Under the pieces are notes generated by a model. The model saw nothing but the letters and a program-made list of their open reading frames with translations, did not search any database and was not told the DNA's origin. 64,000 nucleotides of DNA, from contig BGZK01000221.1 of assembly GCA_005406025.1 (NCBI GenBank), positions 186,001 to 250,000 on the forward strand, read 5' to 3'. Made by a program: the position numbers and the translations under genes. This document shows positions 11,570 to 25,200 of the stretch, piece after piece. Each line of letters starts with the position of its first letter. Position 1 is the stretch's first letter. This stretch comes from Eumeta japonica (taxonomy: Eukaryota; Arthropoda; Insecta; Lepidoptera; Psychidae).

Positions 11570-12650
11570 TTGCGTGTCTTTATGACCATGGATTTAATTT
11601 ATGAAAATATCCTTCGATGATTTATTACGATTTTAGGTGTGGGCTAACTTAACTCGATCAACTCACTTCGACTTTTGGGGATGACACACCATCGAAAACC
11701 ATTATCTATCACTGGTTTAGTGAGTTTAATCATGGGCGTCTATGTTCAGGAACGAATTTAAAGAAGGTCGCCCTAAATCGGTTTTTGTACCACAAAATAT
11801 CGATGTTGTGCGGGGATTAATAATGCAAGATCGTCATGTTACATAGCGCGAGATAAAGGCCTTCCTGGGCATAAATATGTCGAGCATACGAGTACATAAG
11901 AGACTACACGAAAATTTGGTTGTAAAATAAAATTGTTTTCGTTGGAATCTGCGCAACTTGAGCATTGATTAAAAACAGGCTTGTGTCGATTGGTGCAAAA
12001 AAAAGATAAAAAATACAATAATGGTGCGTCAAAAGCTGTTTATAATATCTACACAGGTGATGAATCTTGGATCTATGAGTATGACCCCGAAACTAAACAA
12101 CAGTCAAGGGCGTGGGTGTTTCAATATGAGCCGAATTCAACAAAAATGATTCGTGCCAAAAGCACTGAAGCAATGGTTGCGTGTTTTTGCACAGTAACCA
12201 CATGGACATGTGGTTACTGTGCAACTAGAAAATCGTAAAACGGTTAACTTGGTGTGGTACACGACCATTTATTTGCCAGAAGTCTTCAAAGAAAGAAGAA
12301 AGAACAACCAACAACGCAGAATCAATCTTCATCATAACAATGATAGTTGTCATCTGTCGGCCGAAACCACTCGGTTTGGGGAAGGTCAAAAGATCGCATT
12401 GACTGGTTATCCGTCGTACAGTCCCAATTTGGCATCCAAAGATTCTTATTTGTTCCCAAGCATGAAGAATAAATTGTGTGGTCAACATTTTTTTAGCTGC
12501 GAAGGGGCCGTTGATGCGTACAAAATGCACGTTTTAGAGATATCTCAATCAGAATGGAAAAAGTGCTATAAAAATTGGTTTCAGCCTATGCAAAAGTGCA
12601 TCGATCATCATGGCATATATTTTAAAAAGCAATAAATCCATATTAAATGA
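11570..12650 (+). pseudogene. Dead mariner transposase
   Basis: Conceptual transposase of a mariner element. The first part (about 11620-11980) is broken by shifts. The middle (about 11981-12200) contains TGDESWIYEYDPETKQQS, the block with the first catalytic aspartate. The last part (about 12230-12635) contains NLVWYTTIYLPEVF, the HHN-D-CH block and a C-terminal end MQKCIDHHGIYF. Two of the three catalytic aspartates appear to be replaced by asparagine: the HHD motif reads HHN, and SPDL reads SPNL. A frameshift at about 12205-12225 coincides with a palindrome. I could not define terminal inverted repeats. Confidence 0.8.
12189..12222. repeat. Perfect 16-bp inverted repeat inside mariner
   Basis: GCACAGTAACCACATG and its exact complement are separated by two bases. 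The right arm fits the expected transposase reading (HV-TV-LENR); the left arm does not, and it accompanies a frameshift. Confidence 0.85.
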
Positions 12651-12659
12651 TAGACGTTT

Positions 12660-15600
12660 GTTCCTATTTGATTTTCCGGACGCATAAATAGCAGCTCTTG
12701 TAATAATTGATTCATGGGCCCGCACAGATATACAGAAGAATTTTTGTGTGATTAAATATCCACCCTTCAAACGTATGTATGTGTGTGTGTTTTTTTTATC
12801 ATTTCTCAACACTTCTTTAAGTAGTGTGCGATGAGGATTCGATTTGAATTTCGTTTCGTTTATTTTGTTAGTACTAAACCTTTAAAACTTTAAAAAAAAG
12901 TACCAATCAAAAGTGTCAGGGGTCCGACTTCCATGTTGGCTGCTTTTGTTTGAGTTTTAGCAAACAAATAACACTGTTATAATACAGGTGAAAGACGACC
13001 ATTATTAACTAAATTTTATCCACTTCTAATCTGACTATACTTTAAGGAAAATTGTTCTCATGTTTGTTTCTATTCAAGTCGTTGAATTGATAAGTGGCAA
13101 TACAGAAAACAATATAGAAAATTAGAAAAAACAGGAGATTTATTACTCAGAATTATTACTGCCTAACGGGACGTATTTGGCTTTCAGAAAAATGTGTTTT
13201 TCATCAATTCCTTGACAATTCCATTCGACTCGTGTTCGACTGCAAGTAATTTTCCATTTCGCTTATTCGGAAGTAACCAGTCATACATAACACTGTTCAT
13301 TTAAGTCGTGACTGTGAATATTCTATGACGTTGAACGTACATTAAATTCCCGTGTATCCGAAGTGAAGAGGACAGCAGTCCGGCTCTGATAACGAAAATT
13401 TTGGATAAACCGAAGTCTCCTGTTTTCTCGGACTCTTGACACGAGCCAGGGCACCGATTAGCAGTGGGCTGCCGAAAAACGTAAACACCGGCTAATGCAC
13501 GGCTTCAGGCGCAGACGGGTTGAAACTTGCTAAGTGTCGGTCTAGCTAGCCAAAAGCGCAGCTCGCGGGCGGCTGCTGCATGAGCGGCTCGATGCGTCAG
13601 ACGGCGCCGACGCGATCTGCGTAACTTACATGGTCGATGGAGTGTGTACAACGTACATATACGAACAGGTGTCACGAGCAAATAAGTAATGGGTTGCGAT
13701 GGCATTCGATGGACGGCGATGGGGTAGGTGCATGCGTTAGGCTAACACTTATTAGACGTTGGTTTTTTACGTATTTCCAAAGTTGTGAACAAAAAAAATT
13801 GAAAAAGTTTAATTGGATAAACAAGAGTTTTTATTTAGTTTTTTTACGAATCAGAAGCGTTTCCGGTTAATCTGACATATCTCGAGCCTCGCTCTCTTGG
13901 TCATTGCTTTACACTAATCGCTCTCTTATGCATTGGTTACATGTTGATATTTTGGCGTACACTAATCAGTTGTTTTCAATTTGATATTATAAAATATATC
14001 AATCACAGGCCCCAAACTAAGGGTTTCAAAAAATGATCAAGTTGTTAACTATTTGAATACACTTATTTACAATGACTCCACTTGCGGAGCGTGGCTTGAA
14101 CATTAACTGAGATTGTGATAATGTCACACTTTGTTTTCTACAATCACTACTACATAGATATTAGTAAAATATACAAATCATATATAGTTATCCTTTTCAT
14201 AGATAGAAAAGCAATCAAAATTCAAGAACTTGATAGAACGTAAATAGATAAATAGGACTTGAAATATATCACGATCTCTAGCAGATGAATAATTAATGTC
14301 GTTCCGATGGAATATTGTTTGTGGACAATTTTTAATAAATAAAATTGTATTAACTAATTAGTAATTGTAATAGAAATATAATGGCTTTTAGACAGCCTAT
14401 AATAAAATTCGGTTACTAAAGCCTGACAGTGCATGATGAACATTATACTGAAATTTGATAAGAGCTAGCCTCGAGTTTCTTGCTCGTTCCTTTTGAAGCA
14501 ATACTGCCTTTCGTACGAGTGGCAAAGTAGTGAAATATAATTCTGAAAATATTGTGACGTATTTCAAGTGTTATTCATAACCTCTGACTTAAAGACATAT
14601 TTGAATTTGAATTTAAATTTGATGCTATCGTTTTGAGCTTTGGACCAGTCGTCGTTACCCATAGTATTGTAATAAATAGATTTAAGTCATTTTAACAATC
14701 TTGCTTTAAAAATTAAACTTCTTTAATATACACCATTTGCTGATAGACAATTTATTCGTATTTGGAAACAAGTGTGATTTGAATTTATTTCAGTGTATTA
14801 AAAGAAATCTTATTGTTAACAATTTAAATATGCAATATTCAGTGTTATTACGAGCAGTCTTAACTAATACCTGAAATGCACCTGCACATTAATACCTCAA
14901 GTGAATCAATGTGTATTTTAAAAGAAAGCGTTAAAAGCGACTGATTAAAAAAAAGACCATTAGTTTTCTTAATTAGTTATTTATTTAATCATTTTTGAAA
15001 TGAAAAACAATGTGGTGCCTTAAAAACTGTTTATAAGTTCATATGATTACAAGTATTATCTTAGTTATTCTAGATGTTTTTAGATAATGACAAAAATGTT
15101 CTGCTGACTTTTTATCAGAATCTAAATATGGACACATATACCTCTGTCATAGAATTACAAATGTATGTGTTTCCATAGACGTATATGGAGATGTTCATTA
15201 AGCATTTTCTTTGGAACATATAATAAATAAGAAATAAATATAATAAATAATACCATGGCTATGCCTTTGCGCCTTTTCCATCTCATTATTTCAAAACAGT
15301 TCAATTAATCTACACATGTGGCCCGAGAGGACGCCGCTATCGTTTATTTTTACTTGTATTGTATGTGATGGGCTCTCGAACGCCTGATCAGCGCAGTTTT
15401 TATGTACAAGAATATAATACAATTTGCATACATTACAAGTCTGCAATATAAAATATTCAGACACGTTTTTCCGTGATCGGTTCCTTAAATCAGAAAGTGC
15501 ACTTCTTCCCAGAATCGAAGTGCCGTATATATGCACCGATTTGAATATTTTGGCTTGTGCCGAAAGTCATATACATCTTTTCATTGACCATTGATTATTG

Positions 15601-15980
15601 ACTATTGATCATTTCATGTTCACATATTTCTTTAGTTAACGCGGCCGTTTTTAAGGTAATGAGTTTAATTTTGTATTTTAATTTTGTCGTCGTACCTATC
15701 TCGCGGACGGTAATTTATAGTCTGTTATATGATGTAGCATGAGTGTAGTGTGAAAATTGTTTACGTTCTGCTTTTACATCACCAATGCGACAACATCGGT
15801 ACAACGAAATCGCGATAATATAAAGCCATTTCCAACAGAATTCTGTGATTTTTTTTTTGTGAATTCCAAATACTCACAAATTTAAATATCCCATATTATT
15901 CAGCCAACAGCCGCGTAGGCCTTGTGTCTCGATACGTCTACAATTGAGTGTTTACGAACGGTTTTGTCTATAGTCATATT
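12660..15980. other. Gene-free stretch upstream of the PTB gene
   Basis: No supported gene. A GC-richer patch at about 13420-13720 contains a good minus-strand donor (CAT|GTAAGT at about 13624-13632), but the frame there (13505-13705) has only low-complexity arginine/alanine sequence and I could not link it to other exons. The rest is AT-rich single-copy-like or degraded repeat DNA. Confidence 0.4.
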
Positions 15981-15994
15981 CTATCGAGAAATAA

Positions 15995-16171
15995 TCTCAA
16001 AGGTGCGCGGGCGCCCGCTCGCACGTCACGGCCGCAGATACGCCGGGCGTCGCGCCCGTCAATCATTCAATCTCGAAGTGCCCGCCGCGAGCGTCGCCGC
16101 CGCGCTTGAAGCTTTCAAAAGCTCGGAATTGGTACGATATTCTTTCGGGTTATAAACAGACGTAACAGAAG
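15995..16171 (+). promoter_or_regulatory. GC-rich promoter / 5' leader of the PTB-adaptor gene
   Basis: A sharply bounded CpG-rich block (about 15998-16130, with GCGGGCGCCCGC and CCGCCGCGAGCGTCGCCGCCGCG-like sequence) in very AT-rich surroundings lies directly before the start codon at 16172. The start has a favourable context (AAG ATG G). No clear TATA box sits at the right distance. This looks like a TATA-less promoter, but the transcription start is inferred. Confidence 0.5.
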
Positions 16172-16220
16172 ATGGCCACGCTGCTGAGAAGAATGTTACG
16201 AAGCCATTCGAAACACAAAA
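16172..16220 (+). CDS. PTB adaptor exon 1 (start codon, residues 1-16)
   Basis: Encodes MATLLRRMLRSHSKHK plus one base, then the donor GTGAGT. The one-base overhang (A) joins to AG at 29316 to give lysine, leading into LSEEW, which parallels the KLPENW stretch before the PTB domain in vertebrate ARH. This agreement across 13.1 kb is the main support for the exon. Confidence 0.8.
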
Positions 16221-19200
16221 GTGAGTACATATATATTTTTTCTTTTTAGAAAAGATTTTTCTTTTTATTTGCCAGTACTGTGAATTCTGAGATTGATTTA
16301 TATTTTTTAAAAAATATTATGGGTGTGACATTATAATTTATTTCGGTAATTTAATTTTATTAATACACAATAATTATCCTAATTTTATTTGCTTTTCTAT
16401 AAACGTAAGAAAACAATTATTTTATATCACCGTTTCAGTAAAATTAGTTCATTTTTATTGAGCTTAACGGGTTTTTATTTCTTAAATTACGTCTTTTATT
16501 AATTATCATCTAACTTGCGCGAGAACAGTATCATAAAACTAGATCCGCGTAGCGTTCTCTCTATTCGCCATAATTGCCTACAAACTTGCTCTAACGGCTG
16601 GGCGCGGCCTAAAAACTAAACGACTATAGTTACTTGCGCATACGCAAGAAATAGCTTTCGTTTCATGTAGTTAGGTTCCTACATACATTATCTTCTTCAA
16701 TTTGCGTCATACATATAATTAAGTAATATTCTGTTACACGCAACTTATTGCGTACGATATTATTAAAGCAATTTGAAAAACAGAAATGAATAAATATGCA
16801 ACTAAATAAATATTATCTCAATATGTTATAGAAAATATTACTTGGATAGTTTTTAATGATTTATTCAGTAAAGTTAATGTTTCTAAAGTTGCTAAATACG
16901 AATATTTTGTAAAACACCACTTATAAACCCATCGATTCCCTTTAATATTTAATAATTTATAAACAAATAGCATTGTTAAATAATAATGGGGGATTAGATG
17001 ATGGTATAAATTAAAAACACATATGACAAAATAAAAATATATATATATTAAATATTATTCGTCTTTTCAAATAATGGGATTTATTGCAACTTTACTTACT
17101 ACATATTTCAGAACAAATGTCAAAGTAAAATTAATACAACATATTCTCTTTTCGCTTCGTTTTTTTCGTCTTATATGCACGATTAGACCTTCCATTTAAG
17201 CATCCCCCGGTTCGGAATGGTGTCAACGTTCCTTAAGCGGTATCAGTTATAAACTGTGGTATATTTATCGTTTTGAGTGCATTATTAATGAGCGAATACA
17301 TGAAAATGAATGTGTCTTCAAGCGCTCAGCGGCGGCATTCCTGGAGGACCGGGCTCGCCGAACCCGCCTTAAATACTGGCCGATTTTCGCCCGCCGTTTT
17401 GTTGACATGCAATTTTTTTGAACCGGTGCACGAATGGAACAACCGTAAATGTTAAGCGATTTGTAAAAAGAAAAAAGAAATGATTGAACAGTATTGCAAC
17501 ACGATATCTACTTATTGAAGTTGACGAAAAAGATTATTTATTATGTAAGGATTCACGGATAGGAAATGATTTGTACAAAAAAAAAAAACACTAAGTAATA
17601 AAAACATGTTCACGATTTACAAGTTTATAATAGTCGGATACCTTGTTAATACATTTTAAGATTAATAAACTAATATTGACATAAAATAAATTTATATACG
17701 TATACAAAAACGGATGTTAGTCCGTCCGAAGGTAATTCTCGCACCGTTTGATCGAACATCATGACAGTTGGTACACATATGTATGTTTTCATGGAGAAAG
17801 TTTTTACAGTCTATTTCAGCACCTATCTCCGACTTCTTCCGTGCTTTGTACTATTGAAACGGACTACTATATCTTATCTTAAAAAAATCTTAAAAAAAAT
17901 AAAGATAAAAAAAAACTAAAAAAGAACAAATAGAAAACTACACTATCCCCAAGTAATATAGTCTATATTTTATTTTGATACTAGCATTTGGCGCAGCTTT
18001 GTACAAAGTAGAACTGTGATCGGTGGTGCAGAATCTAAGCGGAATCGAGAAGCGGAACCGGCGCCGAAATCAAGAACGGTATTAGGCTCGAGACCGAGAG
18101 TGGGACCCGGATTAGAGCCAATAGCGTGACCGGGATCGAAATCAGGAACATTACCGCGACTAAAATTGGTACACGTTTTACGTCCACGCTAGGGCGGAAA
18201 CTTTAGTGTCAGTATAAAAGAAAAAAAAAAGTATCCTTTATGCAATCAATCAATAACGATCATACGAAAATAACAGGTTGACACGCTACGCTGGCGAGGT
18301 TAAGAACGCGTTGATGTCTCGAAAAATAAAAAAAAACATTAAAATGTTAGGTACCAACTCGACCTGTATTGGACGCCTCATAGGGCGAAGGGTTTGAGAT
18401 AGTGCATTGCTTTTAACTTGCCAAAAACAAGTGCTGTCTCGAACTACGATTGCCTCTTACGTGCGCGTATCGCACTTACACATTAATATGAGTATTTAAT
18501 ATGGCTATTCTTTTAACACGATTACAATAACAAATTAACATTTATTGCGTTATGTATAAAAAAAAGTGATTGACTTTTATATAAAGAAAAAAAGTGATTG
18601 AGAAACAAATCTATGAACGTCCGTGTGTCTGTCTGTACGTATGGATCCTGTTTGTGGTTACCGTAACGTCCGGAATACTCAATACATCCAAATGATTTTT
18701 TTACTCACGTTAGGCTTTCTTTACCGGATTTCCTATTGAAAATGGCTGTTGAATTCAATAGCGCGTAGTTGATTTGATAAAGAAACGAAAATCGATTCGT
18801 ATTTTTGTATATTACACGCCTCGTAACGCCAAGCGTTTGGCATTTTTATGTCTGTGAATAAATGAAGTTAAGCTTTAGGCCGCGGATGGGCGCTGTTAGA
18901 TAGCTGATTTATAATAAAATTACAGCCTATTGCGTACTGGTTGTATTCCTCTCGTTCGATTTGGAAATGCCGCGAAACTTAAAACTAAAATTAAAGCAAA
19001 ATTTGTTTTTTTTTTTACAATTTTTCTGTTTTAGACTGAGTATTATGAGGTGTTCATTTTTAGGTTTTCCAATGTTTCCTTCAGTTTTCCATATCAAAAT
19101 AAATTATCGTTTTTGTGCCTGTTTTTGCACATGCGTCATTGTTATTTGCTACATATGTCTTGGGCTCGATTTCTTTCGACGAAAGCACGTATGCGTAAAA

Positions 19201-22200
19201 ATAGCTGTTCAATTTGTAAGACCTCGATTCTAAATTGTGCTTTTTCAAAATCAAACGATTGAAAAAAAATGTGAGCCGTCACGGGACGTCTGGCAGATGT
19301 GAAATATCGAGTTTGTACAAGTAATATCCATTAAAGATAAGATTACGACAGGAACTAAATATAGCATAATGGAAAAATTAAATATGACATTTTTTACAGA
19401 AAATGATGACTATTTATTTAATAAACATTTATTTTCATTAAATACAAAAATTCAATATTAATTTCAAGTTGCCACAACTTAATTTATTTCATCTGTGACT
19501 TCAGTAATAGTTATATTAGATGTTTTCTCTGACGGTATTACTGTGATAATTGCTTGTCACATTATTAATTAATAATTGATTATTAATAATCAATTATTAG
19601 TTAAAAATACAATCATATTAATCAAAATATAGTAATATGTACAGTGTGGCGACGGGTCGCCACGCTATACTATAGATATATACAATCCACAGGTAGTAGT
19701 GTGTACGATGTGGCGACGCGTCGCCATGCGCAAGCGACTGTGCGACTCTCTTCTCACTCGGTTCGATGGTGCTGTATTGTAAAGCGTGGCGACACGTCGT
19801 AAGGCAAGCGTCGCCACGTCAACAATCCGGTTTACCCTGCGCTTATAGATGTTTCACATCAAAAACGAAAATAATTCTTTACTGATTGCCTAGTAGCAAT
19901 CAGTAAAATACGCTTACCACTCGTTGACTTATTAATGTACCCGTATAGGACTAACACTCGTAAGGTAAAAGAGAGAAATCGTTTTGCAAGCAATTTCAAA
20001 CTTTTACATACTCTGTCCAATCTTCAAAATCCTCCTTAAAAACATGTAATATTCCTTCAACAAATATGGACATGGGTAATTTATGATGATAAGATACCGG
20101 TTGAGTGGTCGACCCGCCGCCCTATAATCAGAACGTACCGGGTTTAAATACTGCCCAAGGTTAGACACAGAGTCACGTAAAAATCACGTGAAACCATGTT
20201 GGCACGGCATCGATGGTGACGCAATGGCCTTTAGCAGCCTCACCAGCTAAGGAAGAACGATGGATTGAAAATCCAAGTCTCCCAAACTGTAATAAAAGGA
20301 TCGTGAGAGGGTGAGCTCCTGCAGCTATAAAAACCTGGCTTAAACGACTCGGCTCGGCACCTTTCTATCGTATTTTGTATTGTACGGAACCTTCGATGCG
20401 CAATTTTGTCTTGCACTTGATCGATTTTTCAATGAAGAGAACACTAGACCGACACACGCAAACCGACGGCCGGACGTAGTACACGACGAGAACCTAAAAG
20501 CGATCCTTTTAAATATAGCCTTCCGAACATTAAGAATCTACGTTCGATCATGATGATTCGACTAAAATATTTATCCGAGAACTAATACGTTATATACAAA
20601 CGCATATAAGAACCGAGAACGAAACGATAGCCGGCAATCAAAAAGTGTTTTAAGACTTCTAATTCGATAAATATTATATGTAGTGTTTTCACGACTCGTG
20701 CAAAAATTACATGATAACGAAAAGAACGATGAAAAAACGTGCATCGCGATGAACAATCACGGAGTCTTCAATGAGATGCGACCCCTCAGCGTGGAGACGA
20801 TGACCCTATTGTTTGTTTTAGCGAAGATGGATTAGTAGGTAAGGGCGTATCCTTCGAAGCAGGTGTCGCGTTCGATACTGACTGTGGGCGAATGCGTCAA
20901 TGGATTTTTGACTTGAGTCAAATTAGGCCACTCGGATCCCTCAATCGGAAATAAAACGATTGCGTGAGTATCTATCTGCCTCAACAGTTCAACCGTGGAA
21001 AATAGATGAATTGATATACGAATGATGTATAAATTAATTTGAGATGTAAGAAAAATCTAGATCGCCTTTGACCTGTACTGTTGAATATAGATCATTTTGA
21101 TTCCAGAACATCAGTTATGGCTGCGAGCGTGCACGCACGGCATGTCTCGAGGATAGAGGCGTAAAACATTGATAAAGCATTCATTGACGTAGTATTCACC
21201 AAGAACTGGTTACGTTCAGATAATAGTGTCGCAGTTCCCTATGATCGTACGCATTATCTTACTGCGTCTAAACATGACTTTTGACCGGGTGCCCGATATC
21301 GGGAGCCCTCGGATCGATGTGTCGCGGCGCGGCCATGCCCCCGTTCGGCGGTTTTGCGAATCGTACAATGATAATGAACGACGTTAACTATGTCGAGAGG
21401 AAATGATGTTATCTCGTTCTGCTGAAATAAATAAATAAATAAACGTTAATTATGTATTAGACTGCCTTATATATTATTGTCTTATGGTTATATATAATGT
21501 TATGGTTTTATTTTACAATGGTGTGTATAGTTATGTTTATTACAATTTAAATTAGAGCCATTTCAGGTAGCTAGTTTTGCATTAGATTGATTTATCAATT
21601 GAAATCTGCTATTGAGATAGGTGTTTAATTTGATTCAAGAGGGACTTTTAGCCTGAGGATCTAATCAGGATCTATCAATTATCTACACATTTAATAATTT
21701 TGAATGACTACGTATTGTGAAGCGCAACATATGTCTGAAATTGTATATTGATCTTATAATTTGTCTCCTGTCCTATATACCCGTTTTTATATCACCCATT
21801 GCAGAAAAATAATGATCAGCTGTATCTAAATTGTGCTCATATAAAATAAACAAAATATTTTTTTCCGTTATGCGAAATCTAAGAAATAGTTATATATGTG
21901 TATCGTGAAATATTTTCGTTAAATTCATAGTAGTGAACTCTGATTTATAAATAAGAGAAGATGCACAGTCCCGAGGCCAAAAACGGCCGCAGCAAATGAG
22001 TGCTAAGACAGACAGTTTAGCACTCATTGCATTCGGTGTAGTTTCGTCGCACCTTATGTTACGACGACGAAATATTCTGTTAAAAAATTCAAAAATAACA
22101 CGTAAAAAGCTATGAAAAAGGATAGTGTTTCTTTAGTTAAATAAGCAAAATTTATTTTATTTATAATAGATTCTCAATTATTTATTATAATGAGTATTCT

Positions 22201-25200
22201 ATGAGTATTTTGTATATCTTCATTTAAAGTAGCATCAAAAGTCGAGATGTAAACGACTTAAAATGAATAGATATAAGCAATACCGGTCTCGTATTTCTTG
22301 CGTTGTCACATTATTTGGTTGCTTAACAATAGAAACTCTATTCTTATACTAATGGAGACGCTGGAGTTTATTTTTTATTTGTTAATTATTTTATATTTAT
22401 ACAAATCTTAAAATCACCTCTAAAAGGAAATCATACACTAGATTAAACCTATTCCAAAAATAATTATGTTTATTATATTTCAATTTGTTTTTGAGCAAAT
22501 TATATGTAACTATTATTTTCATCAAAAACACGCCAATGTTTAATTAATCGTAATCTTATTTTATTATATGAATAATAAGAAAGTTTTATTTTATTATAAT
22601 CTAGATACCTTAGAAATCATCAAGTTCTTTCATGTATGTCTTCATCAATACTAAGAAATTAAAAATTCATATTCATTTTAATCTTAATTGATTACTAAAT
22701 TAAGCTTGATTATGAAGAAAAATATTCTATGATTCTTTTCATACATTGAATCAAAAAATAATAACAAAAGTTTAAAATAATATTAAACCACTCCTCTGAT
22801 GTCTTGTTTTAGAACAGCACGTGTAAATTAAAAAAAAATATGACTTATTGTCTTCCAATAACAAAATGATCGTTACTCGTTCTCTATTCATTTAAAATTG
22901 AATTTTATGGTATGACATTTCCGTTGAAATGTCAGATGATAAATAATGTTACTTCCCTTCTTTTTTTTGGCACTGCAAAATTGTATCATAAAATGTTAGA
23001 CAGAGACAAAATGTACACACTCTGAGCCATTTTTCGCCATCCAAATAGTACGCAACTGCGCATCTTCTCTTTTTTATACATCTCTAGTAGTGAATACAGT
23101 ATAAAAACCTTTTATTTTGTTTTTGTAATTAAACAAAAAAACTTCACTTTGCAGACCATTACTCAATTCCTTAAAAAGCTTAAAAATTGACGGACACGAG
23201 ATATAAGTCATCAAAAAACCTTTGAACATTTTACAGGGAAGCTCTTGTGATAATCGTGCCCTTAATAAAAATAAATAAGTTAAGGTTTTATTCTAAAGTA
23301 AGTAACCATATTACCAATACCAAACGAGATTCGTAAACGTAATCGGTAACATTTGACAGATTAACATATGGACAATTACCGTTAAAAATTACCGATGACG
23401 TTTACGAAATAGGTTGTTACTTTTGATGCAACCCGCCGTAGATTGTTCAATTTCATTTATAAAATTACTGTGAATTTTTGATGAAGGATCATAATGAGAA
23501 TAGGATCGAAAACGGAAACAGTACCGCAATTGGAATCAGTATTCTAAAACCGGGACATAATTTCATACAGGATTCGCTGTCAAATTCATAAATTCGACGA
23601 AATTGTGGGAAAGACCATAGAGGTTCGATAATGAGGAAAGGGCACTAAAATAACGAATTACTAACTGAATAAAATGTCTGGCTGATAAACATCATCATTA
23701 TCATCAACATTTTAAGTGGCTGTCTCGTTAAATGATAAGCTGAAATTTATCAAACGTGAATACATATTAAAAAAAATTAATTGATGTAATCATTGCGATT
23801 AAGGAGTCAGCTGCTTTGTTCCATGGCTTTAATGATGTATTTTGGATTAATTAATATGTATATGTATAAACTATAGTAGTAGTCGCGGTCGCAGCCAACG
23901 ACGGGTTATATTAACAGTGAAATAAATCGATCGAATCAGAATTTACCTAATTTCGATTTCGTTGTTTGGGTGTTTTAAGCATGACGTTAATAATATTTTA
24001 GAATTTTCGGTAATTTTTTTATTTTTAGGAGGTTTGTCAATTTGACGTATACGACTTTGGAGGGTCATGATCCCTACGTTAAGGGTCTGGGACTCTCAAT
24101 CTACTATGTAAATAAAATGATAGCTATACTCATTTATACTCACTCGCAACGATTTGCAACGGTTTTTTTGTGTGATGCACCCAGCACTCAAAAAAACCAC
24201 TCTATAGATTTAAATGAAAGTTTTTTACTTGTATTCGTTATATATTTGCCCTTTATCTAAAATAGAAAAATATTAATATCACATATTTAGGGTTTCGCAA
24301 AAGCTAATAAGATCCCTTATACTTTGACTTATTTCCCTGAAATTTGACATGCAGAGAGCTGAAACTCAGTTTAACGATATAGGCCAAATTTCTAAGGCAC
24401 AGTCTTTTTTTGCACATCTATGGCGGTAATTCTTTTGGGGCGTATGCGTATACCCTCACTATATGTAGAAAAAAAAACAGAAACATAATTCGTAGTCCAA
24501 CTTTGAATCGCCGAGCCGAGGAAAGAATTAAGGCGCTTCCACGTCACCAGCTAAGGTCGGAACGAGATAAACAGAGCGTAGCTTTTTAGATTGCGTAAGT
24601 AGGTCACACATCGCAACTGCGTATATTAAAGTGACGATAATTGCCTCGATCGATATCTAATTAATTACCCGCCCTCTGATCCCCGCTAATTATAGAGCGT
24701 CAAGCAGACACATAGTAGTGGGATTATCAGTGGACGTCTTCTATATATTTAGGGTTGCGTACTAGTATCTAAATCCTTCTTTTTTTTCGCTAGCTTATAT
24801 TAAAATGGTGTAATCAAAGATGTAATTACTGGAGAGAACTCATTTTATGCCTACGAGTATACGGGCGGAGCTGCGGGCACGACTAGTTATTAAAAAACGA
24901 ATGATAAATAAATATAATTGGGAGAGAGATTGTTCGATACGAAAAGTAAAGGATTGGTTGTATGTCCACTCGGGCAGTCGCAAAAGCACAACTAGATTAA
25001 TAAAATAATATTTTAAAAAATATATTAGAGGCTTGCATATTGTGAAGTTCAACCACATCGATTTTTAGAGTGTTCCGTAATCACAGGATGCTAATGGGAC
25101 CTTATTAGTAAGACTCCTCTATCGGCCTGTCCATCCGTCTGTCTATGCGTCCTTCTGTCTGTCTGCTTGTCTGTCACAGGACTATGTGTTTTGTACTGTA

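Noticed and set aside
13505..13705. GC-rich minus-strand frame with a good GTAAGT donor
   Set aside because: Low-complexity Arg/Ala sequence, no acceptor-linked partner and no domain; kept only as a GC-rich patch.
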